Shown: positions 27,430 to 35,858 of the stretch, piece after piece
How positions within the stretch are numbered: the stretch's first letter is position 1
Layout of the letters: each line of letters begins with the position of its first letter
From: a bacterium
GTDB taxonomy: Bacteria > Planctomycetota > UBA1135 > UBA2386
NCBI GenBank assembly: GCA_030432695.1
Contig: JAUILN010000009.1
Location: 1 to 64,000 of the forward strand
Reading direction: 5' to 3'
DNA length: 64,000 bases
Program-made: the position numbers and the translations under genes
Notes under the pieces: generated by a model
What the model saw: the letters and a program-made list of their open reading frames with translations, nothing else
Database searches by the model: none
Told to the model about the DNA's origin: nothing

Positions 27430-28078
27430 GCCGTTGCCCGGTCCGGGGTCGGCGGACGTGGGAGGCGACGCGCATCACGACGCCCGCCATCACCATCCGA
27501 TCCGCGACTCGCTGCGCTTCTTCGGGCGGTTCCTGAAGAGCCCTGGCTCGGTGGGCGCGGTGCTGCCCTCGTCGCGCTTCCTGGCTCGGGAGCTGGTCGG
27601 CCCCGCGGATCTCGGATCCGACGACGTGGTGGTCGAGTACGGGCCGGGCACCGGTGCGATCACCGCACGCATCGCCGAGATCCTGCCCGAGGGCGCGCGC
27701 TTCGTCGGCATCGAGCTGGAGCCGGCGTTCGTGCGGAAGCTCCGCGCCCGCTTCCCGCGGCTGTCGTTCTACGAGGGCTCGGTGGTCGACGTCGCCCGCA
27801 TCCTCCGCGAGCACGACGTCGACCGACCGCGACGCATCGTCTCGGGCCTGCCGTTCGCGAGCCTGCCGGCCGAGGTGCAGACCGGCGTGGTCCGCGCCAC
27901 CGCCGAGGTGCTGGCCGAGGGCGGCGAGTTCCGGACCTTCCAATACGTGCACGCCTGGGGCCTGCCGACCGCGCGCCGCTTCCGCGCGATGATGGACCAG
28001 CACTTCGCGTCGTTCGAGCGCTCGCGCCCGGTGCTGCGCAACGTGCCGCCGGCCTACGTTTTGACCTACCGGCGGTGA
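27419..28078 (+). CDS. pmtA: SAM-dependent methyltransferase, phospholipid N-methyltransferase-like (PmtA)
   Basis: The 219-residue protein is a class I methyltransferase. FFGRFLKSPGSVGAVLPSSRFLARELV precedes the SAM-binding glycine motif VVVEYGPGTGAITARI. FVGIELEPAFVRKLRARFP marks the acidic ribose-binding residue, and RIVSGLPFASLP is the catalytic-loop region. This order, together with a Lys/Pro-rich entry segment, is typical of PmtA enzymes that methylate phosphatidylethanolamine towards phosphatidylcholine, and of related rRNA dimethylase-like proteins. The N-terminus is His-rich (residues ~19-27). Start ATG 27419 overlaps the ferredoxin stop. Substrate is inferred from family resemblance only. 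Confidence 0.78.
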   Translation: MPSEPLPGPGSADVGGDAHHDARHHHPIRDSLRFFGRFLKSPGSVGAVLPSSRFLARELVGPADLGSDDVVVEYGPGTGAITARIAEILPEGARFVGIELEPAFVRKLRARFPRLSFYEGSVVDVARILREHDVDRPRRIVSGLPFASLPAEVQTGVVRATAEVLAEGGEFRTFQYVHAWGLPTARRFRAMMDQHFASFERSRPVLRNVPPAYVLTYRR

Positions 28079-28097
28079 CAGCCGGCTCGGGCGCCGA

Positions 28098-28406
28098 TCA
28101 GCTGCGGCCGAGCGGGTCGCGGCGCGCCGCGCGCAGTTCGTCCTCGAGCGCGTCGATGCGTCGCTCCTGCCGCGCCAGCCGTTCGTCCAGGACGCGGCGC
28201 TGTTCGGCGTCGAGCTCCGAGCGCCAGCCGGCGTAGCGCCCGACCCAGACCATCCCGACGATGAAGGTCACGAAGCCGATCCGGGGCGGATTCCAGAGCG
28301 CGGCCTGCCGACCGAGGAACTCCTCCAGGATCACCGCGGACAGGAACACCGCGCCCATCAGCAGGTGGAACTTCCGTTCGTCGAGGGAGTGCATGGTGCG
28401 GGGCAT
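28098..28406 (-). CDS. Small membrane protein with C-terminal coiled coil
   Basis: The 102-residue protein has two predicted transmembrane stretches (FHLLMGAVFLSAVILEEFLG and IGFVTFIVGMVWVGRYAGW). A highly charged helix (about residues 66-95, rich in Arg, Glu and Leu heptads) suggests a coiled coil. No family is recognised. An ATG four codons downstream (28394) is an equally good start. It lies 19 bp past the convergent methyltransferase stop and is divergent from the FG-GAP gene. Confidence 0.65.
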   Translation of the reverse strand: MPRTMHSLDERKFHLLMGAVFLSAVILEEFLGRQAALWNPPRIGFVTFIVGMVWVGRYAGWRSELDAEQRRVLDERLARQERRIDALEDELRAARRDPLGRS

Positions 28407-28412
28407 GATCGG

Positions 28413-28434
28413 GTGGCGCCACCGGCGGCGCCAC
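28413..28434 (+). repeat. Inverted repeat in a divergent intergenic region
   Basis: GTGGCGCC (28413-28420) and GGCGCCAC (28427-28434) form a perfect 8-bp inverted repeat with a 6-nt loop. GGTGGCGCCACC (28412-28423) is itself a 12-bp palindrome. Two further small inverted repeats (GCAGC/GCTGC, 28441-28455, and CGCAC/GTGCG, 28472-28486) follow in the 140-bp region between the small membrane protein gene and the FG-GAP gene. They may be operators or leader structures. Confidence 0.4.
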
Positions 28435-28546
28435 GGTTCCGCAGCGGCCGGCTGCGATCGGAATCTTCGCCCGCACTTGATGTGCGTGGCGCATGCTGCG
28501 CAATCGTTCTGCGGGGGAGGGAGCCACTCGTTCCTCCAAGAGTCCC

Positions 28547-30973
28547 ATGCGCTACTCTCCCCTCGGCTGGTTCCTCCTGTCCGCAGCGTTCGCCGCCGCA
28601 CCACAGGGTCCGCTCGCCCAGCAGTTCGTCGCCAAGCGGCACGACGACCTGCCGCGCCCGGAGCATCCGGCATCGCTGGGTGCGGTGCCGTTCGACCTCG
28701 GCGCCGACGGCGACGCCGACGTGGTGCTCCCGAACGGTGGCGTGTTCGAGAACCTCGGCGACGGTCGCTTCGTCGAGCATGCACCGGGGGCGCTGCTCGG
28801 TCCGTTCGGCTTGATTGCCGAGATCCTCGTGGGCGACGTCGACGCCGACGGTGACGACGACCTGGTGGTGGTCGGCGGGCCGACCGAACTCTGGGTCCAG
28901 GAGCCTGGCGGAATCCTGCGATTGCGCGGCACTCCGGTGCCTGGCGCGCTCGGTCACGACGTCGAGCTGTTCGATCTCGACGGCGACGGCGATCTCGACA
29001 TGGTGCGCGGCGACGGGACCCTGTGGCGCAACGACGGCCGGCTGCCGTTCACCGACGTGAGTGCCTGGCTGCCGCCGGGGCTGCCCGCCAACGTGCGGAG
29101 CCTGGCGAGCGATCTCGATGGCGACGGTGACCTCGACCTGCTCCACGGCCTGCTCGATGCGGTGCGCGTGCTGCTCAACGACGGCAGCGGCCGGTTCGCC
29201 GACCACACGCCCGCGGCCTTCCCGGGCGGCGCGCCGCGCTTGAACCGACGCAGCTTCCTCGGCGACTTCGACGCCGACGGCGACGTCGACCTGATCCACC
29301 ACACGGATTCGCTGCAGCACGTCGACCTGCTGTTCAACGACGGCAGCGCGCGCTTCGCCTCCGTTCGACGGTCCGCCCTGCAGGCACTGCCCTCGGAGAG
29401 CTTGATCGCCGTGTTCGACGCCGACGGCGACCGTGCGGCCGACCTGGCGATCTCCGGCCAGCCGTTGTGGCGCAACGACGGTGCGGGGAACTTCTCGCCC
29501 GATCCCCAGCGCATCGCGCCGTTCGGCGGGATGCTTGCGGCGGACTTCGACTCCGACGGCGACGTCGACCTGTTCGCCTCGCCGTGGACCATGGTCTGGA
29601 ACGAGCACGACCTCGCCTGGGCGACCCCCGGCGAATCGCTGACCCATGGCGCCGGCTTCGCGTTCGCGATCGATGCCGAGGGCGACGGGGATCTCGATCT
29701 CCTGGCCAACGGGCGCAGTCTCCTGATCAACGACGGCCGTGGTCACTTCGCCAACCTGGCTGTCCCACCGATCCCGACCCTCGACGAAGGCAACTACTCG
29801 GCGGCGGTGGCTGACTTCGACGGCGACGGCCGCGACGATCTCCTGCTCGGCGCCGAGGACGTCCATCTCTGGACCGCGGACGGACGGGGTGGGTTCGTCT
29901 TGCGAACGACGGTGCCGATGGGGGCCGGCCTGCCTGCCGAGTCGTTCGCAGCCGACGTGGATCGTGACGGGGACGTGGACGCCGCGGTCTCGGCCCGGCT
30001 GCCCGACGGAACCCACCGCCTCGACCTGCTGCGCAACGACGGCTTCGGTGGGTTCGCCGTGGTCACGGTCGTCGCCTCGACCGCTCGGGCGCTGCGTGGC
30101 TTCCTGGACCTCGACGGCGACGGCGATCCCGACCTGATCACCGCCGACGCCGCGACCTGGTTCAACGACGGCGCCGGCGGCTTCGTCCCTGGCACGACGC
30201 TCGGGCTCGCACCCTACCGTGCGCAGGCAGGTGACCTGGATGGTGACGGCGACGTCGACCTGTTCACCGTCGTGCGCGCGGCCGACGACGTCCTGACGGT
30301 CCAGCAGGCGCTCAACGATGGCCACGGCAACTTCGCGCTCGGGCCGGTGCTCCGCTTCCCGGAGGTCGGCCGGCCCCTGCGCGACGTCCAGCTCGCCGAC
30401 CTCGATGTCGATGGGGATCTCGATGCGGTGCTGATCACGTCGGATCCCATGGCTCTGCGGCAGTCGGTCCTGCTGCTCAACGCCGGCCAGGGGCCGAGCG
30501 TGCTGGCCGCTGCCGAGCGAACCGGCGCAGCGTTCCTGGGCGGATCGCCGGTCGACGTCGATGGCGACGGTGACCCGGACTTCTTCGGCGCGCACGAGGT
30601 CGTCGAGAACCGCCAACTGCAGCTCGCCTCCCGGCGCACGGCTCGAGTCGGCGGAGCCCTCGCTCTCGAGTTCGCCTGGCAGCCGGGCTACGGCACGGCC
30701 GGCGTGGTCGCAGTCGCCTGGATCGGACCGACTCCGCTCGCGGTCCCGCGTCCCATCCAGCACTGGGGACGCCTGCGCCTCGACCCGGCGGCCTGCTTCG
30801 ATCTCCCGCTGCTGGCGCTGGGCGCTGCGGGAGAGGTGACCACCGAGGTGCCGATCCCCGCGGTGCCCGCCCTGGCCGGCGTCGCGCTGTTCTCGCAGGC
30901 GCTGTTCGCGCCCTCGATCGACCCGACCACCTGGCGCCTCAGCGGTCTGGTGCGCGAGCGGATCCTGCGCTGA
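28547..30973 (+). CDS. Large secreted FG-GAP/VCBS repeat protein
   Basis: The 808-residue exported protein has a signal peptide (leader ending GPLAQQ). Many ~45-60-residue repeats carry Asp-rich Ca2+-binding motifs of the type DLDGDGDLD and DVDGDGDPD, as in integrin-type propellers. Repeat units contain phrases such as LWRNDGAGNF or LLNDGSGRF. A C-terminal beta-domain ending VPIPAVPALAGVALFSQALF is shared with other secreted proteins here. Such proteins usually act in adhesion or as surface scaffolds with calcium. ATG 28547 is selected for the signal peptide. It is convergent with the kinase gene, 12 bp away. Confidence 0.82.
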   Translation: MRYSPLGWFLLSAAFAAAPQGPLAQQFVAKRHDDLPRPEHPASLGAVPFDLGADGDADVVLPNGGVFENLGDGRFVEHAPGALLGPFGLIAEILVGDVDADGDDDLVVVGGPTELWVQEPGGILRLRGTPVPGALGHDVELFDLDGDGDLDMVRGDGTLWRNDGRLPFTDVSAWLPPGLPANVRSLASDLDGDGDLDLLHGLLDAVRVLLNDGSGRFADHTPAAFPGGAPRLNRRSFLGDFDADGDVDLIHHTDSLQHVDLLFNDGSARFASVRRSALQALPSESLIAVFDADGDRAADLAISGQPLWRNDGAGNFSPDPQRIAPFGGMLAADFDSDGDVDLFASPWTMVWNEHDLAWATPGESLTHGAGFAFAIDAEGDGDLDLLANGRSLLINDGRGHFANLAVPPIPTLDEGNYSAAVADFDGDGRDDLLLGAEDVHLWTADGRGGFVLRTTVPMGAGLPAESFAADVDRDGDVDAAVSARLPDGTHRLDLLRNDGFGGFAVVTVVASTARALRGFLDLDGDGDPDLITADAATWFNDGAGGFVPGTTLGLAPYRAQAGDLDGDGDVDLFTVVRAADDVLTVQQALNDGHGNFALGPVLRFPEVGRPLRDVQLADLDVDGDLDAVLITSDPMALRQSVLLLNAGQGPSVLAAAERTGAAFLGGSPVDVDGDGDPDFFGAHEVVENRQLQLASRRTARVGGALALEFAWQPGYGTAGVVAVAWIGPTPLAVPRPIQHWGRLRLDPAACFDLPLLALGAAGEVTTEVPIPAVPALAGVALFSQALFAPSIDPTTWRLSGLVRERILR

Positions 30974-30985
30974 CCGTCGGCGGGC

Positions 30986-33466
30986 TCAGCGCGGACCGTC
31001 GGTCGGTCCGGTCTGCTCCCGTTCGCGGCGCAGCCGCTCCGACCGTCGCGCGACGAGGTCCTGCAACCGCTCGCGCCGGATCCCGGCCAGGGTCTCGTCA
31101 CCGGCCGCGACCGCGCAGTCGAGCCGTGCTGCGGCGGCCTGCACGAACAGGCGGTGTTCGGTGCCCAGGCGCTGACCGATCGCCTCGGCGATGGTCTGGA
31201 GTCGGGTCTCGGCCGTCGCGTGGTCGCCCGAGCCGATGGCCGCTCGTTGCGCGAGGAGTTCCGCTTCGAGGATCTCCCAGTGATCCTGGTGCAGCAGGGC
31301 ACGGCACAGCTGCTCACACTCGGCAGCGACGACGGCGGCCTCGGCGAAGTCGCGCTGGTGCAGCAACAACTCGGTGCGGTCGGCGAGCAGCTCGGCGATG
31401 CGCAGATGCCGTTCGCCCACCGTGTCGGCGAACTGGCGCCTCGCCTCGTCGAGGAGCCGCTCCGCCTCGTCGAACCCGCCTCGCTCCAGGAGCACGCGCG
31501 CGAGCACCTGTCGGGCTCGGGCACCGATGTAGACCGCGCCTTCCCCCTCGCAGAGTGCGACCGCGGTCCTCGCCAGCGCCTCGGCGCGGTCGGCGTCACC
31601 CTCCAACATCGCGACGAACGCCAGACCCCGGATCGGTCGACTGACATCGGGGTGCTCGGAACCCCGATTCGTTGCCAGCAGGTCCCGGCAGCGTTCCAGC
31701 GCGGTGCGCGCAGCGGCGAGCCGGTCGCCGGCGACGTGGACGATACCGATGTCGAGCAGCAGCCAGGCCTCGGCACCGGTGTCTTCGAGACCTTCGGCCC
31801 GGTAGCACTCGTAGGCTCGTTCCAGCAGACGGGACGACCGGTCGACGTCGCCCTCGTACTCGAACACCAGGTTCGCCAGCGCGATCTCCGAGTGTGCGGT
31901 CTCGAGACTCCGCTCCCCGAGATGCTCGCGGCGGAGTTCGAGCGAACGCCTGAGGTGTGGCGCGGCCGCGGCGAACTTGGAGCGGCGACGGTAGGCCACG
32001 CCCAGCGACTCCCGGACCGAGGCCTCGACCTCCGGGTAGTCGGCGAGGTCGCGTTGGATCAGCCCGCTGGCGTTGTCCATGACCTGGAGCAGCGACATCG
32101 AGCCACCGCCGAACTCCGGGTCGGCCTGGAACAGGACGCGCTCGAGGAAGCCGGCGGCTGCCTGCGCGTTGTCGGCGCGGCGGCTCGCGAGGGCCTCTGC
32201 TTCGCGGGCCCTGATCAGCCCGGCGGTCAGGCCCGAGACCCCGATGATCGCCGACAAGAGCGCGAGCCCCACCAGCGCTGCGGCGAAGCGGTGCCGCTTG
32301 ATGAACTTCTGCAGGCTGTAGAGCACGCTCGGTGGCCCTGCCAGCACCGGACGGTCGGTGAGGAACCGCTCGATGTCGTCGCCCAGCGCGCTGGCCGTCG
32401 GGTAGCGGCGCGTGCGGTCCTTCTCGATCGCCCGCATCACGATCCAATCGAGTTCGCCGCGGACCGAGCGCGCGAGGGTCCCGGTGTCGTACGGAATCGG
32501 CTGGGAAGCACGCGCCAGCTCATGGAGCCGCGTGCTCGGTCGCGGCGGATCGACCTCGCGGATGATGCGCAGGATCTCCGGATAGCCGCCCGCGCGGAGT
32601 GCCTTCGGATCGAAGGGCAAGGCGCCGGTCAGCAGCTCGTAGAGCACCACGCCCAGGGAGTACACGTCGGTCCGCGTGTCGATGTCGAGGCCCGACATCT
32701 CGGCCTGCTCGGGTGACATGTACTCCGGCGTACCGATCAGCCGGCCCTGCTCGGTGAACACCGTTCGCTCGGTCAAGCGCGATGCGGTGGCCTTCGCGAC
32801 CCCGAAGTCGATGACCTTCGGTACCGCCCGCCCTTCCTGCACCGAGACCAGGATGTTCGACGGCTTGAGGTCACGGTGGATGATGCCCTTCTGGTGCGCA
32901 TGCTGGATCGCCGCGCAGACGTCGGCGAACAGGCGCAGCCGGTCGGCGAGGCGGAGGCGGTGCTTGGTGCAGTACTCGACCAGCGAGAGCCCCTTCACCA
33001 GCTCCATCACGAAGTAGGGGCGGCCCTGCTCGGTCGCCCCGGCATCGAGCGCCTTCGCGACCCCGGGGTGGTCGAGCATCGCGAGCGCCTGCCTCTCGGC
33101 CTCGAATCGCGCGATGACCTCGCGGGTGTCCATGCCGAGCTTGATGACCTTCACGGCCACACGACGTCGGAACGGCTCGGTCTGCTCGGCGGCGTAGACG
33201 ATGCCCATGCCGCCTTCGCCGAGGCGCTCGAGGATGCGGTAGGGGCCGATGCGCTCCGGCATCTGGGCGAGCCGCGTGGTCGGGTCGGGCGTCGCGAGGG
33301 CAGACGTCTCGACTGCGTCGCTCTCGGCCTTCTCGTGGGCGTCGAGCAGGCGCAGCACGCGCTCGACCAGCGCCGGGTCGTCGGCATGCCGCTGCGACAG
33401 GAACGCGGCGCGCTGGTCGGGCGGGAGCTCGAGGGCTTCGTGGAAGGAATCGATTTCGCGCTGCAT
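30986..33466 (-). CDS. Serine/threonine protein kinase (PknB-like) with TPR-like C-terminus
   Basis: The 826-residue protein has a helical N-terminus, then a Hanks-type kinase domain starting near residue 73: GEGGMGIVYAAE (Gly-rich loop), VAVKVIKLG (catalytic Lys), GIIHRDLKPSNILV (catalytic loop Asp), IDFGVAKA (DFG) and GTPEYMSPEQ (activation segment). A transmembrane segment (about residues 405-430, AAALVGLALLSAIIGVSGLT) separates it from an external ~400-residue helical region of TPR-like repeats (for example YRRRSKFAAAAPHLRRSLELR). It probably senses an extracytoplasmic signal and phosphorylates Ser/Thr targets. A same-strand ECF sigma gene lies 492 bp upstream; such pairs are common in planctomycetes. 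Confidence 0.9.
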   Translation of the reverse strand: MQREIDSFHEALELPPDQRAAFLSQRHADDPALVERVLRLLDAHEKAESDAVETSALATPDPTTRLAQMPERIGPYRILERLGEGGMGIVYAAEQTEPFRRRVAVKVIKLGMDTREVIARFEAERQALAMLDHPGVAKALDAGATEQGRPYFVMELVKGLSLVEYCTKHRLRLADRLRLFADVCAAIQHAHQKGIIHRDLKPSNILVSVQEGRAVPKVIDFGVAKATASRLTERTVFTEQGRLIGTPEYMSPEQAEMSGLDIDTRTDVYSLGVVLYELLTGALPFDPKALRAGGYPEILRIIREVDPPRPSTRLHELARASQPIPYDTGTLARSVRGELDWIVMRAIEKDRTRRYPTASALGDDIERFLTDRPVLAGPPSVLYSLQKFIKRHRFAAALVGLALLSAIIGVSGLTAGLIRAREAEALASRRADNAQAAAGFLERVLFQADPEFGGGSMSLLQVMDNASGLIQRDLADYPEVEASVRESLGVAYRRRSKFAAAAPHLRRSLELRREHLGERSLETAHSEIALANLVFEYEGDVDRSSRLLERAYECYRAEGLEDTGAEAWLLLDIGIVHVAGDRLAAARTALERCRDLLATNRGSEHPDVSRPIRGLAFVAMLEGDADRAEALARTAVALCEGEGAVYIGARARQVLARVLLERGGFDEAERLLDEARRQFADTVGERHLRIAELLADRTELLLHQRDFAEAAVVAAECEQLCRALLHQDHWEILEAELLAQRAAIGSGDHATAETRLQTIAEAIGQRLGTEHRLFVQAAAARLDCAVAAGDETLAGIRRERLQDLVARRSERLRREREQTGPTDGPR

Positions 33467-33566
33467 CGGCTCCGGGCTCGTCCGCCGCCGCGCGGGCAGA
33501 CGGTCGGGTCGAAGGGCCCGAGCGTAGCGTGGGCGGGCCGGGGCAGAAGGTCTCGGAGGAACTCCT

Positions 33567-33584
33567 CGGTCGATGCATCGACCG
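33567..33584. promoter_or_regulatory. Perfect 18-bp palindrome upstream of the kinase gene
   Basis: CGGTCGATGCATCGACCG is self-complementary over 18 bp. It lies 101 bp upstream of the kinase ATG, inside the 492-bp gap between the ECF sigma gene and the kinase gene. The length and symmetry suggest a dimeric regulator's operator. No other copy was noticed in the window. Confidence 0.45.
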
Positions 33585-33789
33585 GTTCGGGCGGCCTGCG
33601 GGACGGCTCGTTCGGGCCCCGCAGGAGTTTCGACGCCTCCTCGGGGCACTTCTTGGATGAGCCGCCGCGGGGATCCCCTGCGCAGGAGGAGGACCGAAGC
33701 GCCGGCAGGACCTCGGACATGCAACGATCCGATCTCGTCGCCCTCGACGTCCAACGCAACGGTGGGCGCGCCGCGGCGCCGTGGTCTCG

Positions 33790-33924
33790 GTGACCGCGTC
33801 GCCCCTGGGGATCGCCGGTCTGCCGCTGCGGATTCCGGACGATCTTTCGCTGGATGCTGCCCAACCCGCCTTCCAGGGCCTGGTCATGGGCGACGCGGTC
33901 GGCGTCGCCAACGCGCTCTGCTGA
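33790..33924 (+). pseudogene. Decayed C-terminal fragment of a secreted-protein gene
   Basis: The only open part is a 44-residue reading frame without a plausible start, ending in a stop at 33922-33924. Its content (SPLGIAGLPLRIPDD ... PAFQGLVMGDAVGVANALC) closely follows the C-terminal domain found intact in other secreted proteins here (for example VPIPPATALQGQRLDFQGLRV). The frame is lost further upstream. It occupies the strand opposite to the flanking ECF sigma and kinase genes. This looks like the remnant of a secreted-protein gene, but the shortness keeps confidence modest. The rest of the 33467-33958 gap holds no other recognised feature besides the palindrome. Confidence 0.45.
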
Positions 33925-33958
33925 TCCATCCGTCGACCGATCCGCTGTCCGGGGTCGA

Positions 33959-34513
33959 TCAGTCCCCCAGCCGCTCGTAGAGCCACGCGCGGGCGAACGT
34001 CCAGCGCCGCTTGAGGGTCGCGAGCGACGATCCCTCGATCTCGACGATCTGCTCGAGCGTCAGCCCGACGAAGTAGCGGTAGCGCACCAGGGCCGCCAGA
34101 TCGGGGCGCTCCTGCTCCAGTGCTTCGACTGCGTCGTGGATCGCGAAGACGTCGAAGTCGCCGATCGGTGAAGCGACTTCGAGGTCGTGCAAGGACACCC
34201 GATCGCCCTTGCCGTCGCGCTTGAGCGCGCGCTTCTTGCGGGCGTGGTCGACCAGTACCCGCTCCATCGCCTTGGCCGCCGCGCCGAAGAAGTGCGCGCG
34301 GTCTTCGAGGCGACCCTCGGAGCCGAGCAGGCGCAGCCACGCCTCGTTGACCAATGCGGTGGGCTGCAGCGTGTGGCCGGGTCGCTCCGCGTCCATCTTC
34401 AGCGCGGCCATCGTGCGCAGCGCGGAGTGCACCGCGTCGATCAGGCGGCGGCCGGCGTCGGGCACGCCGCGCTGGGCATCGGCGAGCAGCTGGGTGACGT
34501 TTTCCGGTTCCAT
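33959..34513 (-). CDS. ECF-type RNA polymerase sigma factor (planctomycete group)
   Basis: The 184-residue protein has sigma region 2 (ALRTMAALKMDAERPGHTLQP and TALVNEAWLRLLG), the family segment FFGAAAKAMERVLVDHARKKRALKRDG, and region 4 with a helix-turn-helix (YRYFVGLTLEQIVEIEGSSLATLKRRWTFARAWLYERL). This is the Sigma70_ECF type common in Planctomycetota. No transmembrane anti-sigma gene is adjacent; the kinase gene downstream (after a 492-bp gap) is the likely signalling partner. The ATG at 34513 is followed by a standard helical N-terminus. Confidence 0.9.
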   Translation of the reverse strand: MEPENVTQLLADAQRGVPDAGRRLIDAVHSALRTMAALKMDAERPGHTLQPTALVNEAWLRLLGSEGRLEDRAHFFGAAAKAMERVLVDHARKKRALKRDGKGDRVSLHDLEVASPIGDFDVFAIHDAVEALEQERPDLAALVRYRYFVGLTLEQIVEIEGSSLATLKRRWTFARAWLYERLGD

Positions 34514-34563
34514 GGGGACGACCTGCTGCGGCGAATGCGCGCGGCGAGCACGCGGTGGGCGGG

Positions 34564-34578
34564 ACGCGAATTTCGCGT
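34564..34578. promoter_or_regulatory. Dyad-symmetric site in the sigma/glutamine synthetase divergent region
   Basis: ACGCGAA-T-TTCGCGT forms 7-bp arms around one base, in the 211-bp region between the ECF sigma gene (start 34513) and glutamine synthetase (start 34725). It could bind a regulator of either gene. A purine-rich GAGGAAG lies 12 bp before the glutamine synthetase ATG and is a plausible ribosome-binding site. Confidence 0.3.
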
Positions 34579-34724
34579 GGGGCGAGGCGCGGGCGGAGGA
34601 ACACGTCGTCGGGGATTCCTCGACCGGGGGTGAGCCGTTCGACGCCCGGCTCGCGCAGATGCGGGCAACAGGCGTGCTGCGACGCCGAACCCACAAGTCA
34701 TACGCACTTCCGAGGAAGATCGAG

Positions 34725-35792
34725 ATGCGCCAAGCAGAGTTCCTCTGGCTCGACGGAGCCCTTCCCGACCAGCAGGTCCGTTCCAAATCCCGGGTCCTCG
34801 TCGTCGACGAGTCCGCGAGCTTCGACCCCGCCGCCTACCCGGAATGGGGCTACGACGGCTCCTCCACCTACCAGGCGAGCGGTCACGACTCCGACCTGGT
34901 GCTGCGTCCGGTCCGCGTGGTCCGTGACCCGTTCCGCGGTGGCGACGACCGGCTCGTCCTGTGCGAGGTGTTCACGCCGGACGGCACGCCGCACGCGACC
35001 AACACCCGAGCGCGCCTGCGCGAGGTCCTCGACGCGGGCGGCGCGAAGCAGGAGCCCTGGGTCGGGTTCGAGCAGGAGTACACCCTGTTCGCCGGCGAGC
35101 GTCCGCTCGGTTTCCCGGTGGACGGCACCGAACCGAGGCCACAGGGACCGTTCTATTGCGGCGTCGGTGCGGACCGGATCTTCGGCCGTGACTTCGTCGA
35201 GGCCCATACCCGCGCCTGCATCGATGCCGGGCTGATGATCTACGGCATCAATGCCGAGGTGATGCCCGGCCAATGGGAATTCCAGATCGGCTACCGCGGC
35301 ATCGCCGGGGAGAGCCCGGACGTCCTCAACGTCGCCGACCAACTGGTGATCGCGCGCTGGCTGCTGCGTCGGGTGGGCGAGGAGTTCGGCGTGGAGCCGC
35401 GACTCGATCCCAAGCCGGTGAAGGGTGACTGGAACGGCGCGGGCAACCACACCAACTTCTCGACCGCCGCGATGCGCAGTCGGGCCACCGGGCTCGGCGC
35501 GATCCGCGACGCGATCGAGCGGCTGGCGGCTCGCCACGACGCGCACATCGCCGGTTATGGCCATGGCCTCGCCGACCGGCTGACGGGGCTGCACGAGACC
35601 TGCTCGATCCACGAGTTCCGCAGCGGGGTCGCCGACCGCGGTGCCTCGATCCGCATCCCACGGTCGGTGGAGATCGAGGGTGCCGGCTACCTCGAGGACC
35701 GTCGCCCGGGCGCCAACTGCGATCCGTACACCGTGTGCGCGCTGCTGCTCGAGACCGTGTGCCTCACCGACCGGAAGGCCGTGAGCGCCTGA
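34725..35792 (+). CDS. glnII: Glutamine synthetase, type II (eukaryote-like)
   Basis: The 355-residue protein is the short GSII type that makes glutamine from glutamate, ammonia and ATP. The N-terminal beta-grasp has YPEWGYDGSSTYQA. The catalytic part has PWVGFEQEYTLF (metal-binding glutamates), PGQWEFQIGY and GDWNGAGNHTNFST, the ATP/glutamate-binding region, then ASIRIPRSVEIEGAGYLEDRRPGANCDPY. Length matches eukaryotic and rhizobial GSII (~350) rather than GSI (~470). It is followed after 66 bp by an ammonium transporter, suggesting regulated nitrogen assimilation. No adenylylation-site signature of GSI is expected. Confidence 0.92.
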   Translation: MRQAEFLWLDGALPDQQVRSKSRVLVVDESASFDPAAYPEWGYDGSSTYQASGHDSDLVLRPVRVVRDPFRGGDDRLVLCEVFTPDGTPHATNTRARLREVLDAGGAKQEPWVGFEQEYTLFAGERPLGFPVDGTEPRPQGPFYCGVGADRIFGRDFVEAHTRACIDAGLMIYGINAEVMPGQWEFQIGYRGIAGESPDVLNVADQLVIARWLLRRVGEEFGVEPRLDPKPVKGDWNGAGNHTNFSTAAMRSRATGLGAIRDAIERLAARHDAHIAGYGHGLADRLTGLHETCSIHEFRSGVADRGASIRIPRSVEIEGAGYLEDRRPGANCDPYTVCALLLETVCLTDRKAVSA

Positions 35793-35858
35793 GCTACCCG
35801 CTGCCGACTGCCGCGCGCGCCCATCGACAGCGCCGCGCGGCACGTTCCGGAGACCATC

